From an uncultured Prevotella sp. (GTDB lineage Bacteria; Bacteroidota; Bacteroidia; Bacteroidales; Bacteroidaceae): a stretch of 43,185 nt of DNA. The notes under the pieces were generated by a model. It was not told the origin of the DNA and made no database searches. It saw only the letters and a program-made list of their open reading frames with translations. Below are positions 24,356 through 34,100 of the stretch, in pieces. Location of the stretch: contig CALNBT010000165.1 in the NCBI GenBank assembly GCA_937874345.1, positions 1 through 43,185 on the forward strand, read 5' to 3'. The translations under genes and the position numbers were made by a program. Position 1 is the first letter of the stretch, and each line of letters starts with the position of its first letter.

Positions 24356-25915
24356 ATGAGCAATCTTTTATTAGAGATTTCAGCTGGAACCGTTGATTGG
24401 TCTCGCGCTCAATTTGCCCTAACTGCCATTTATCATTGGCTATTTGTTCCCTTGACCTTGGGACTAGCCATCGTGATGGGCATTGCAGAGACTTGTTATT
24501 TCCGAACAAGGAAGCGCTTTTGGAAAGACACTGCCCGTTTCTGGCAGAAACTTTTCGGTATCAATTTCGCTATGGGTATAGCCACCGGTCTTATTCTAGA
24601 ATTTGAATTTGGTACCAACTGGAGCAATTATTCCTTTTTTGTAGGAGACATTTTTGGTGCACCTTTGGCGATAGAAGGTATCATTGCTTTCTTTATGGAA
24701 GCCACTTTTGTTGCAGTGATGTTCTTTGGATGGAAAAAGGTATCACCTGGTTTCCATCTTACCTCGACCTGGTTAACGGGCGTGGGAGCAACCATCTCTG
24801 CCTGGTGGATTTTGGTTGCCAACGCCTGGATGCAGTATCCTGTTGGCCAGACCTTCAATCCCGACACCATGCGTTTCGAGATGACTTCGTTTGCGGATGT
24901 GGCTCTGTCGCCTGTCGCTGTCGATAAGTTTTTCCATACGGTAATCTCTTCCTGGATTATTGGAGCTATCTTCGTGGTAGCCGTCAGTGGATGGTATCTT
25001 TTGAAGAACCGAGAGCATAAGCTAGCAATGGAAAGTATCAAGATTGGTAGTGCGGTGGGATTGATAGCATCCGTGCTGGCAGCCTTCACGGGGCATATTT
25101 CGGGTTATCAGGTTGCCCAAGTTCAACCCATGAAATTAGCAGCCATGGAGGCATTGTACAATGGTGGAAACAAACAAGGTCTTACACTTGTTGCATGGGT
25201 CAACCCATTCAGGCAACCCGATTATGTCCATGAAGCCGAAGCACCTGCTAAAATTGCACTGCCTTACGGATTGTCTATTTTGGCAACGAATACGATGGAT
25301 GGTTATGTACCGGGTATCAATGATATGATAAAGGGATATACCAAAAACGATGGCACACGAGAACCTTCTTTAACTGAAAAGATTGAAAAAGGTAAGCTGG
25401 CCATAGCTGCCTTGCAACAATATCGATCGGGTCAGAAAGACAAAAAGACCCTTCAGACAATTCAGGACAACATGAAGTACTTTGGCTATGGGTATGTAAA
25501 ATCGGCCGATCAGATTGTTCCATATGTACCGGTTAGTTTCTGGGCATTCCGTCTCATGGTGGGTCTGGGGATATTGTTTATCCTGTTCTTCGCCGTCATG
25601 CTTCTCTTTGTTTATAAGAAGGATTTGATGAAATACCGATGGCTGCTGATTACAGGCATCGTTCTCTTGCCATTGTCGTATGTCGCTTCTGAGTCGGGAT
25701 GGTTGGTTGCCGAATTCGGTCGCCAGCCTTGGACCATCCAAGACTTGTTGCCGACCTGGGTTGGTGTATCGAATATCAGTGCCGGATCCATAGCGCTTAC
25801 CTTTTTTATATTCTTGGTGTTGTTCACGACCATGTTGGCTGTAGAGATTAATATTCTTTGCAAAGCCATCAAGAAAGGTCCAGAGCATAGTGAAAACTTG
25901 AATGCAAATGAATAA
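24356..25915 (+). CDS. cydA: Cytochrome bd ubiquinol oxidase subunit I
   Basis: The haem-bearing subunit of cytochrome bd, an inner-membrane quinol oxidase with high oxygen affinity that lets anaerobes such as Bacteroides respire and detoxify traces of oxygen. It is 519 aa. Ligand residues can be placed by a constant offset of eight from the E. coli protein: His27 (haem b595 ligand, in IYHWLF), Glu107 and Glu115 (APLAIEG, FMEATF), and His194 (DKFFHTVISSW, haem b558). The C-terminal WAFRLMVGLG segment carries the Met ligand of b558, and VAEFGRQPWTIQDLLPT is the conserved GRQPW block. The Q-loop lies around 300-375 (LPYGLSILATNTMDGYVPG). Followed by cydB after 17 bases. Confidence 0.97.
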   Translation: MSNLLLEISAGTVDWSRAQFALTAIYHWLFVPLTLGLAIVMGIAETCYFRTRKRFWKDTARFWQKLFGINFAMGIATGLILEFEFGTNWSNYSFFVGDIFGAPLAIEGIIAFFMEATFVAVMFFGWKKVSPGFHLTSTWLTGVGATISAWWILVANAWMQYPVGQTFNPDTMRFEMTSFADVALSPVAVDKFFHTVISSWIIGAIFVVAVSGWYLLKNREHKLAMESIKIGSAVGLIASVLAAFTGHISGYQVAQVQPMKLAAMEALYNGGNKQGLTLVAWVNPFRQPDYVHEAEAPAKIALPYGLSILATNTMDGYVPGINDMIKGYTKNDGTREPSLTEKIEKGKLAIAALQQYRSGQKDKKTLQTIQDNMKYFGYGYVKSADQIVPYVPVSFWAFRLMVGLGILFILFFAVMLLFVYKKDLMKYRWLLITGIVLLPLSYVASESGWLVAEFGRQPWTIQDLLPTWVGVSNISAGSIALTFFIFLVLFTTMLAVEINILCKAIKKGPEHSENLNANE

Positions 25916-25932
25916 CCATTAAATCGTAATTT

Positions 25933-27078
25933 ATGTTTACATATAGTTTTTTACAACATTATTGGTGGTTTTTAATCTCCTTGTTGGGTGCGCTGCTCGT
26001 GTTTCTGATGTTTGTTCAAGGGGCCAATTCTTTGATCTTTCAATTGGGAAAGACTCCTGATGAGCGTCGTATGGTTGTCAACAGTACGGGTCGTAAATGG
26101 GAAATAACATTTACCACTTTGGTTACCTTTGGCGGTGCGTTCTTTGCATCGTTTCCCTTGTTTTACAGCACTAGTTTCGGCGGCGCGTATTGGTTGTGGA
26201 TGATCATCTTGTTTTCTTTTGTCTTGCAGGCTGTGAGTTATGAATTTCAGAATAAATTAGGAAATTTTCTAGGTGTCAAAACCTTTCAATGGCTTCTCTT
26301 GATCAATGGCATCTTAGGTCCGTTGTTGCTCGGTGGGGCTGTCGCTACATTCTTCAATGGTTCTAACTTTGTTGTGGACAAGAACAATATCGTTGGTGGC
26401 ATGAATCCTGTTATCAGCACGTGGGCCAATGGTAGTCATGGCTTGGATGCTTTATTGGATGTCTGGAATTTGTATTTAGGATTGGCTGTCGTCTTTTTGG
26501 CTCGTGCCTTGGGCTCATTTTACATCATGAATAATGTTGCTGATCAAGTCATTCGTACACGTGCTCGAGAGAAAATGTTGATTAATGTTGCAGGCTTTTT
26601 GGTATTGTTCTTGATTTTTTTGGGTCGAACACTCTGGAAGGATGGTTTTGCCTATGATCCTGTTACAGGCATCATCTCTATGGAACCGATGAAGTATCTG
26701 CGTAATTTGCTGGATATGTGGTATTTAGCTGCTGTTTTGTTGATAGGCGTTGTATTATTGCTTTACGCTGTTATCCGTACTGCCATGGATAAATTATATA
26801 TGAAAGGTATATGGCCTGCAGGAATCGGTGTAGTATTGGTTGTCTTGGTCTTGTTCTTGATCGCAGGATGGAACAATACCGCATATTACCCTTCAAATGT
26901 AGATATCCAATCGTCACTAACCATTGCAAACAGTTGCAGCAGTGAGTTTACCTTGCGTACCATGTCTGTTGTTTCCTTGTTCATCCCATTCGTGTTAGCT
27001 TATATTGTTTATGTTTGGCATGCCATGGACCGTGAGAAAATTACAAAAGAAGAGATTACAGAAGACGATATTTACTGA
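25933..27078 (+). CDS. cydB: Cytochrome bd ubiquinol oxidase subunit II
   Basis: The second core subunit of cytochrome bd, 381 aa with about nine hydrophobic helices. The start is ATG at 25933 (MFTYSFLQHYWWFLISLLG). Family segments include VQGANSLIFQLGKTPDERRM, a conserved loop equivalent to the GxDxGxG region of other CydB proteins, TFTTLVTFGGAFFASFPLFY, and the late AGWNNTAYYPSNVDIQSSLT. It is divergent from proteobacterial CydB, as usual for Bacteroidetes. No cydDC-type ABC transporter lies nearby. The gene ends at a clear hairpin terminator. Confidence 0.95.
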   Translation: MFTYSFLQHYWWFLISLLGALLVFLMFVQGANSLIFQLGKTPDERRMVVNSTGRKWEITFTTLVTFGGAFFASFPLFYSTSFGGAYWLWMIILFSFVLQAVSYEFQNKLGNFLGVKTFQWLLLINGILGPLLLGGAVATFFNGSNFVVDKNNIVGGMNPVISTWANGSHGLDALLDVWNLYLGLAVVFLARALGSFYIMNNVADQVIRTRAREKMLINVAGFLVLFLIFLGRTLWKDGFAYDPVTGIISMEPMKYLRNLLDMWYLAAVLLIGVVLLLYAVIRTAMDKLYMKGIWPAGIGVVLVVLVLFLIAGWNNTAYYPSNVDIQSSLTIANSCSSEFTLRTMSVVSLFIPFVLAYIVYVWHAMDREKITKEEITEDDIY

Positions 27079-27158
27079 TATTGTAATCTGTTGATTAACA
27101 ATAGTTTGCAATATCAATCGTTTTGTTTGTCAATTCCATGAAGATTGGCATCTAATAG

Positions 27159-27190
27159 GAGGCATATCCGACGTCGATATGCCTCATTTT
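27159..27190 (+). terminator. Intrinsic terminator of the cyd operon
   Basis: GAGGCATATC (27159-27168) pairs perfectly with GATATGCCTC (27176-27185) around a 7-base loop, followed by ATTTT. It stands 80 bases after the cydB stop. The rest of the 283-base gap to nth holds only the nth promoter. Confidence 0.75.
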
Positions 27191-27326
27191 GGAGGATGGT
27201 ATGGCTTGTCCATTCGAATGATAAGAAATTTTGTGAAATTGAAATGTGTTTGCTCATCGCTGTATGAAGATTTAGATACAAAATCATGTTCGTCATTTAT
27301 GTGTCAAAACTTGTTGCCGATACTAT

Positions 27327-27357
27327 TTTGCCATACCAATCAATTTCATTAATTTTG
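27327..27357 (+). promoter_or_regulatory. Promoter of the nth-DUF2461-comEC operon, apparently leaderless
   Basis: TTTG (27327-27330), 19 bases, TAATTTTG (27350-27357): an exact -33/-7 pair. The nth ATG at 27362 begins only 4 bases after the -7 box, so transcription probably starts at or next to the start codon. Confidence 0.65.
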
Positions 27358-27361
27358 TGTC

Positions 27362-28012
27362 ATGACAAGAAAAGAACGATATCAGTATATTTTAGATTAT
27401 TTCAGGCAAGAAATGCCTGTCGTGACAACCGAACTGGAATTTGGTTCAGCATTTCAACTGCTTGTTGCCACGGTACTCAGCGCACAGTGTACAGACAAGC
27501 GTATCAATCAGGTAACGCCCGAATTATTTCTGCATTATCCTGATGCAGAATCGATGGCTCAGGCAACACCTGAAGAGGTCTTTGAATTGGTCCACAGTGT
27601 GAGTTATCCCAACGCGAAGTCTCGACATCTGGTTGCAATGGCACAGATGATTGTCAGCGATTTTAAGGGTCAAGTCCCCGATAACGCCATCGATTTAATG
27701 AAACTGCCTGGGGTGGGGCGCAAAACGGCTAATGTTATTCAGGCAGTTTGGTTTGGCAAGGCAGCGATAGCTGTGGATACACATGTCTATCGGGTAAGTC
27801 ACCGTTTAGGACTCGTATCCTCAAAGGCCGATACACCCTTTAAAGTAGAACAAGATTTGATGCGTTATTTACCCAAAACAGAAGTAAACAATGCCCATCA
27901 TTGGCTTTTATTACATGGGAGATATATCTGCCAGAGCCAGCAACCCAAATGTGCCAAGTGCCCTTTCGACAGTTTTTGCCCTAAATTATTGAACAATTCA
28001 AAATTAGTATAA
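27362..28012 (+). CDS. nth: Endonuclease III (DNA glycosylase/AP lyase)
   Basis: A base-excision repair enzyme that removes oxidised pyrimidines and cuts at abasic sites; cytoplasmic. It is 216 aa, the usual size. The helix-hairpin-helix is LPGVGRKTANVI (115-126) with catalytic Lys121, and catalytic Asp139 is in VDTHVYRVSHRLGL. The 4Fe-4S cluster ligands are Cys190, Cys197, Cys200 and Cys206 in the spacing C-x6-C-x2-C-x5-C. AQCTDKRINQVTP near residue 41 is also diagnostic. The DUF2461 gene starts at the base after its stop. Confidence 0.97.
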   Translation: MTRKERYQYILDYFRQEMPVVTTELEFGSAFQLLVATVLSAQCTDKRINQVTPELFLHYPDAESMAQATPEEVFELVHSVSYPNAKSRHLVAMAQMIVSDFKGQVPDNAIDLMKLPGVGRKTANVIQAVWFGKAAIAVDTHVYRVSHRLGLVSSKADTPFKVEQDLMRYLPKTEVNNAHHWLLLHGRYICQSQQPKCAKCPFDSFCPKLLNNSKLV

Positions 28013-28723
28013 ATGGACGTACAACGTATATTAAGTTTTCTGAGCGAAATAACAGCCAACAACAACCGTGACTGGTTTTTGGAACATAAGAAGGAATATC
28101 TGGCATGCAGAAAAGAATTTGAAGCCGGCGTGGAGCAGGCTATCCTCGCTATATCTGCCTTTGATGCCTCGGTCTCGCATATAACTCCTAAAGATGCTTG
28201 TTTCAGATTTAACCGCGACATCCGGTTCTCTTCCGACAAATCTCCCTATAAGAATCATTTCGGTGCCTATATCAGTGCCAAGGGGAAGAAATCATTACAT
28301 GCCGGGTATTACATTCATCTGCAACCAGGCAGATGTTTGTTGTCGGCAGGAGCTTATTGGTTGCCAACAAATATATTGACGGCATGCCGTAATGAGATTA
28401 TGGTGAACATTGATGAGTGGCGCAAATATGTAGAAGATGGCAAGTTTGTCAGATACTTTGGCTATGTCAATGAAGGCTTTTGGCATGAAAACGAAATCTC
28501 TCCAAAGGGATTTGGCTTGGAGCATTTAAAGACATGTCCGAAGGATTTTCCGAAAGATTTTCCTTTTTTGGATTATTTGAGGATGAAAGACTATGCTTGC
28601 TGGCATGTGGTAGAAGCTGATCTTTTCAATGGAGATGGATGGTTGAAGACCATGTCGGATATGTTCAAGACGACACTTCCCATGATGAAATTTACCAATA
28701 GGGTGATTGATGATTATGAATGA
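28013..28723 (+). CDS. DUF2461 family protein
   Basis: A 236-residue cytoplasmic protein of the DUF2461/TIGR02453 family, function unknown. The start ATG directly follows the nth stop. The N-terminal ILSFLSEITANNNRDWFLEHK matches the family's F-L-x-x-L-x-x-NN-x-x-WF-x-x-x-K pattern. FRFNRDIRFSSDKSPYKNHFGAYIS (about 62-86; key residues R, D, S-PYK and FGA) is the core motif, and the middle HLQPGRCLLSAGAYWLP follows as usual. The stop overlaps comEC by four bases (ATGA). The position between a repair enzyme and a DNA uptake protein may be incidental; I infer no function from it. Confidence 0.92.
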   Translation: MDVQRILSFLSEITANNNRDWFLEHKKEYLACRKEFEAGVEQAILAISAFDASVSHITPKDACFRFNRDIRFSSDKSPYKNHFGAYISAKGKKSLHAGYYIHLQPGRCLLSAGAYWLPTNILTACRNEIMVNIDEWRKYVEDGKFVRYFGYVNEGFWHENEISPKGFGLEHLKTCPKDFPKDFPFLDYLRMKDYACWHVVEADLFNGDGWLKTMSDMFKTTLPMMKFTNRVIDDYE

Positions 28724-30303
28724 AAGCACTTAACAGACTGCAACTTTATCCGTTAGTCAAGGTTGCTGCGGTATTGATATTAGGGATCACTCTCGGCGAC
28801 AGGATAGGGCATGTATTGCCTTTATCAGTAATGCTGGGTTTAACGATTCTATCATTGATTGTCAGCCTTGGTTCTGGGAAGTGGCCTCAAGTGCAAAGTT
28901 TCATGATTCTGTTTACGGTCTTATTCGTGGGTATGTTTTGTCTGGCCGTCAAGAAAGAGAAGATGGATATCCATTTGCCAGTATCTGTTCAATCAACAGA
29001 AGCCGTTGTTGTAAGTACTCCACTGTCAAAAGGAAAAATTTTACAATGCGATTTGTATGTTTTGAGTGGTTCTTTGTGTGGCAAGAAAGTCAAGGCATCA
29101 TTCTTACGTGATACGATAGAAAACCATTATCAATCCATCCAATTAGGAAGCGGTATCCGGATTCAATCATTCTTTACGCCTGTTACGTCTTTTTATCCTC
29201 ATTCTCATTTTGATTATTGCCGTTGGATGAAGATTTATGGGTATGATGCCCAAACCTTTGTAAATGCACACAATTGGCAAACCATGCGTTTCGATACCAA
29301 ACTGTTACCCAGAATAGAACGCTTGAAATTGGCTGCCCAACGTGTGCGAGCGAATTTGTTAGAACAGTATGACCTGTTGGGTCTTGCAGATCAGGATTAT
29401 GCCATTGTATCAGCCATGACATTGGGCGATAAATCCTTGCTGTCTAATGAAACCAAGAAGGTGTATTCTATCTCTGGTGCATCCCATGTCCTGGCCCTTT
29501 CCGGCCTTCATTTAAGTATTATCTTTGGATTGTTGGCATTTGTCTTTGGTGGTAAAGGCTCAAAGGGTATGATGCATCTTGTAGCGATCCTGCTGGCAAT
29601 TTGGATTTATGTGTTTCTCACCGGTATGTCTTCGAGTGTTATGCGATCAGCGATCATGCTCACGTTTTATACTTTTATTTCGATGCTCCATCGAGAGAAA
29701 ACGTCTTTGAATGCACTGGCATTGACAGCGATCGTTATGTTGCTTTGGAATCCGCTGAGTTTGTGGGATATCAGCTTTCAGATGTCGTTTATGGCGGTCT
29801 TTGCCATTTTGCTTTTATATCAGTTCATTGCCCAATGGATACCGCAGCATTGGTTATCACGATCAAGTGTTATCGGGAAAGTGTGGGGAACGATGGCTGT
29901 TTCTCTGGCTGCACAGGCAGGGACCGCACCACTGGTGGCCTATTATTTTGGCCGTTTTTCAAGTTATTTTCTTGTAACCAATTTGATTGCTATCCCTTTA
30001 ACGATTGTCATCTTGTATGTGTCAGCAACGATGTTTGCCTTATCTATTTTTCCTTTGATACAAAGATGGGTAGCTTGGGGATTGTCTTGGCTTAGTCAAT
30101 TGCTTAATGATAGCTTGGCTGTCATTGCTTCATGGCCCGGAGCAAGTGTTGAAAATATTCACTTAAACCTTGTCCAGGTGATATTGATTTATGGCATGAT
30201 TGGAATGGTCCTTGGTCTGATATACTTTATACAGAAAGGCTACCGGCAATCTTTGAATTACTCAACAAGGGGAAGAGATGCTTGTACTAATCGTCAAGTC
30301 TAA
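28720..30303 (+). CDS. comEC: ComEC/Rec2-family competence membrane protein
   Basis: An inner-membrane protein of the ComEC/Rec2 family, which in competent bacteria forms the channel for single-stranded DNA. It is 527 aa. Two or three helices at the N terminus lead into a DUF4131-type OB-like domain (about 75-185). The Competence domain follows from about residue 230 with the hallmark ISGASHVLALSGLHLSIIFGLL, then NPLSLWDISFQMSFMAVFAI and the final amphipathic helices. The C-terminal metallo-beta-lactamase domain of full-length ComEC (700-800 aa) is absent, which is common in Bacteroidetes. Start overlaps DUF2461 (ATGA). The last 17 bases overlap the 3' end of a convergent ABC ATPase gene. Confidence 0.93.
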   Translation: MKALNRLQLYPLVKVAAVLILGITLGDRIGHVLPLSVMLGLTILSLIVSLGSGKWPQVQSFMILFTVLFVGMFCLAVKKEKMDIHLPVSVQSTEAVVVSTPLSKGKILQCDLYVLSGSLCGKKVKASFLRDTIENHYQSIQLGSGIRIQSFFTPVTSFYPHSHFDYCRWMKIYGYDAQTFVNAHNWQTMRFDTKLLPRIERLKLAAQRVRANLLEQYDLLGLADQDYAIVSAMTLGDKSLLSNETKKVYSISGASHVLALSGLHLSIIFGLLAFVFGGKGSKGMMHLVAILLAIWIYVFLTGMSSSVMRSAIMLTFYTFISMLHREKTSLNALALTAIVMLLWNPLSLWDISFQMSFMAVFAILLLYQFIAQWIPQHWLSRSSVIGKVWGTMAVSLAAQAGTAPLVAYYFGRFSSYFLVTNLIAIPLTIVILYVSATMFALSIFPLIQRWVAWGLSWLSQLLNDSLAVIASWPGASVENIHLNLVQVILIYGMIGMVLGLIYFIQKGYRQSLNYSTRGRDACTNRQV

Positions 30304-31072
30304 GGTTGAAGTAATCTTCCAGTTCTTTTTCGGCACTGCCTTGCTCGTTCTTTAGGTCCTTGATGATGATACCATTTTCTAAGAGAACCACCCTGTTAGA
30401 GATATCTACCGTATGTTGCAGGTTATGACTGCTGACCAAGATCGTGGCACCAGTCGACTCATGATAGTCAAGCAGAATCTTCTTCAGGAAACTTTGACTT
30501 GATGGATCGAGAAAGTTGAAGGGTTCGTCTAATATCAATAAATCTGGCTGACTGATCATTGCAGAAATGATCCCTATCTTCTGTTTGTTTCCGGCAGAAA
30601 AATCTCTGATGAGTTTCTTCTGATCGAGAATTTCATCGTTCATGAATTTGGTCAGGGTAGACAAATACTGGTTGAGTTTCTCTTTGTCAATGTTTGTCAC
30701 CTTCGCCACAAATTGAAAGTATTCTTCGGGTGTTAGAAAATCGATCAAGAACCCATCATCCAGATAAGCCCCCGTATACTCTTTCCATTTCTCTGTTTGA
30801 GAAGGCTCCATGGTGATGGCAATGCCCCCTTGACGGCTATTCTCAAGCGGGAGCTCATTGTTAATCATCTTCTCATCCTTGTCGAAGGTAAAGAGAATGT
30901 GTCCCTCATCGGCCTTTAATAAATCAAGCAATAGTCGGAAAAGAGTTGTTTTTCCTGCTCCATTGTTGCCTACTAAGCCTAGAAGATCTCCAGAATGGAT
31001 GGTGAAATCAGAAATATCTACGGCAACTTTTTCTCCGAATTTTTTCTGAAGCTGGTTGATGTCAATACGCAT
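30287..31072 (-). CDS. ABC transporter ATP-binding protein (no adjacent permease)
   Basis: A 261-residue ABC ATPase. Walker A is GNNGAGKT (35-42), the signature region is RDFSAGNKQKIGI (SAGNK in place of LSGGQ), Walker B is PDLLILDEPFNFLDP and the switch histidine is in SSHNL. It resembles single-domain ATPases of ABC-2 exporters (BcrA/DrrA-like group). A roughly 35-residue insertion with an acidic patch (TEKWKEYTGAYLDDGFLIDF) follows the Q-loop position. No permease gene lies next to it: upstream is secA with its terminator, downstream is the convergent comEC, overlapping by 17 bases. It could serve a permease elsewhere, possibly the ATPase-less pair at 17.9-20.4 kb, but nothing in the sequence shows this. 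Confidence 0.92.
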   Translation of the reverse strand: MRIDINQLQKKFGEKVAVDISDFTIHSGDLLGLVGNNGAGKTTLFRLLLDLLKADEGHILFTFDKDEKMINNELPLENSRQGGIAITMEPSQTEKWKEYTGAYLDDGFLIDFLTPEEYFQFVAKVTNIDKEKLNQYLSTLTKFMNDEILDQKKLIRDFSAGNKQKIGIISAMISQPDLLILDEPFNFLDPSSQSFLKKILLDYHESTGATILVSSHNLQHTVDISNRVVLLENGIIIKDLKNEQGSAEKELEDYFNLRLDD

Positions 31073-31090
31073 GGGTTAGAATGTATGAAA

Positions 31091-31144
31091 TAAAAAGAAA
31101 AAAGCCGATCCTACCAGTGCTATACGACTGGTAGGAATTCGGCT
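31091..31144 (-). terminator. Intrinsic terminator of secA
   Basis: Read on the minus strand, AGCCGA plus ATTCCTACCAGT pairs with ACTGGTAGGA plus TCGGCT (31144-31103): 16 paired bases with a 2-base bulge and 8-base loop, followed by TTTTTTCTTTTT (31102-31091). A textbook rho-independent terminator located 25 bases after the secA stop. Confidence 0.85.
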
Positions 31145-31168
31145 ATTATTATCCTTATTTATAAAGGT

Positions 31169-34100
31169 TTATCGGATGTTCTTTCCATGACAATTCTTGA
31201 ATTTTTTACCGCTTCCACATGGACATAGATCGTTTGGACGAGGCATCTTATCCTTGACGATCGGCGTATGATGAACCTGTTCGGCGTTCTCACGTGTGTC
31301 TTGATGTGCGGCAGCTTCCTGTGATGGATCTGTCAGGTCGTCTTTTTGTTCATTGTAACGTTGTGACCTTTCTTCTGGAGCAGCCTCTTGTACGGATTGT
31401 TGTTGCATCTCAGGAATCTGACCTCTCATCAAGATACTTGCGGTCTGATTGTTCATTTCATCAATCATACTATCCCACAACTTGGCACTTTCGAGTTTAA
31501 AGATTAACAATGGATCCTTTTGTTCATAAGAAGCGTTTTGGACACTATGGCGAAGCTCATCCAACTGACGCAGATTTTCTTTCCAGTTCTCGTCAATGAT
31601 GTGCAACAAAATCGTCTTTTCAAATTGCTTAACAACATCTTTACCCTCTGTATTATAAGCATCTTTCAGGTTGCATGAAATTTGGTAAACACGTTTTCCG
31701 TCGGTGATGGGCACAGCAATACGTTCGAAACGATTGCCTTGTGTTTCCTCTACTTGCTTGACGACAGGCCAAGCAACACTTTGAATACGGTCTGTCTTAC
31801 GTTTGAATGAAGCCATTGCATCTTGGAAAGAACGCTCAGCTAAATCATTCTTGTCGCCATTGATAAATTCTTCCTCTGTAAATGGACATTCCATGGCCAA
31901 CTGCTTCAGGAAATGTTCCTTGCAGCCTTCGTAATCGTTGGTTTCAATGATGTTAACACATCTGTCCCAAACAATATTGGTGATATCCATTCCGATACGT
32001 TCGCCCATCAAGGCATGGCGACGCTTTTCATAGATGACGGTACGTTGTTTGTTCATCACATCGTCATATTCGAGCAAATTCTTTCGGATACCGAAGTTAT
32101 TTTCTTCAACCTTCTTCTGAGCTCGTTCGATACTCTTGGAAATGATTGGACTTTCAATTCGTTCACCGTCTTTCATACCGAAACGGTCCATGACCGAAGC
32201 AATGCGTTCTGATCCGAACAATCGCATGAGTTTATCTTCCAAGCTCACATAAAATACAGAGCTGCCTGGGTCACCCTGACGACCGGCACGACCACGAAGC
32301 TGTCTGTCTACGCGACGGCTTTCATGACGTTCTGTACCGATGATAGCCAAACCTCCTGCAGCTTTCACTTCTGGAGAAAGCTTGATGTCGGTACCACGAC
32401 CGGCCATATTGGTCGCGATCGTCACAGAACCGAGTCCGTCGAAAGATTGACCTGCCTGTGCAACGATGTCAGCCTCTTTCTGGTGGAGTTTGGCATTCAG
32501 TACATTATGAGGGATATTTCGAATTTGAAGCATGCGGCTCAACAATTCGGAAATCTCAACAGAGGTGGTACCAACCAAACAAGGGCGACCACTATTTCGC
32601 ATTTGTTCGATTTCTTCAATGACAGCAGCATATTTCTCACGTGCCGTTTTATAAACACGGTCATCCATATCCGTGCGTTGAATAGGTTTGTTGGTAGGAA
32701 TTTCTACCACATCCAGTTTGTAGATATCCCAGAATTCACCGGCTTCCGTTGAAGCAGTACCTGTCATACCTGATAGCTTATGGTACATGCGGAAGTAGTT
32801 CTGCAAAGTAATCGTTGCGAAAGTCTGTGTTGCGGCTTCTACATGAACATGCTCTTTTGCTTCGATAGCTTGATGCAATCCGTCACTCCATCGGCGACCT
32901 TCCATGATACGGCCTGTTTGTTCGTCAACGATTTTTACTTCGCCTTCAATGACAACATATTCATCATCTCTGTTGAACATGGTGTAAGCTTTCAGCAATT
33001 GTTGCAAGGTGTGAACACGTTCGCTCTGTACACCGTAGTGAGCAAGCAACTCATCTTTTTGGTCGAGACGTTCCTCGTCATTGAGATCTTTGGCGTTTTC
33101 CAGTGCAGACAATTGTGATGTGATATCGGGAAGTACGAACAATGCTTTGTCGTTAACCTGTTTTGAAAGCCATTCGGTACCTTTGTCAGTGAGATCGCAG
33201 CTGTTTAATTTTTCGTCAACAACAAAATAGAGCGGCTCTACTGCTTTAGGCATCTCGCGGTTGTTGTTCTGCATGTAATATTCTTCCGTTTTCAACATAC
33301 CTGCCTTGATGCCTTCTTCAGATAGGTATTTGATAAGTGGCTTGTTTTTAGGAAGCGATTTGTATGAACGGTATAAGGCTAAGAAGCCTTCTTCTGTTTC
33401 CTTTTGGTTCTTGGTAGCTTGACCTTCAGAAATTTTCTGTTTGGCTTCAGCCAAATACTGAGTTGCTAATTTTCTTTGTACGTCAACCAATCTTTCAACT
33501 AATGGCTGATACTCTTCAAACATTTGATCGTCTCCCTTCGGAACAGGTCCGCTGATGATTAATGGAGTACGAGCATCATCAATCAATACAGAGTCAACCT
33601 CATCCACGATACCGTAGTTGTGTGCACGCTGAACCAAGTCGGCTGGCGCTACTGCCATGTTGTCGCGAAGGTAGTCAAAACCAAATTCATTGTTTGTTCC
33701 GAAAGTGATATCTGCCAAATAAGCTTTTCTACGTTCGTTTGAATTAGGACGATGTTTGTCGATACAATCAACACTCAGTCCGTTGAACTCGTAAAGTGGC
33801 CCCATCCATTCTGAGTCACGTTTTGCCAAATAGTCGTTTACAGTAACCACATGTACACCATTACCGGTCAAGGCATTCAGGAAGACAGGTAGGGTAGCAA
33901 CCAATGTCTTACCTTCACCCGTTGCCATTTCTGCAATCTTTCCTTGGTGTAGTGCAATACCTCCGAAGAGCTGTACATCGTAGTGGACCATTTCCCATTT
34001 CTGTAGGTTGCCTCCCGCGGTCCAACTGTTATGATAGATGGCTTTGTCTCCATCGATCGTCACAAAATCTTTAGATGGATCGGCTGCCAACTCGCGGTCA

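Noticed and set aside
29601..30095. Long open frame of 164 codons inside comEC in another frame, and similar antisense frames inside rmlB, xseA, secA and both GH92 genes
   Set aside because: Lie within well-supported genes and have no recognisable motif or start signals; they are shadows of the real coding frames.
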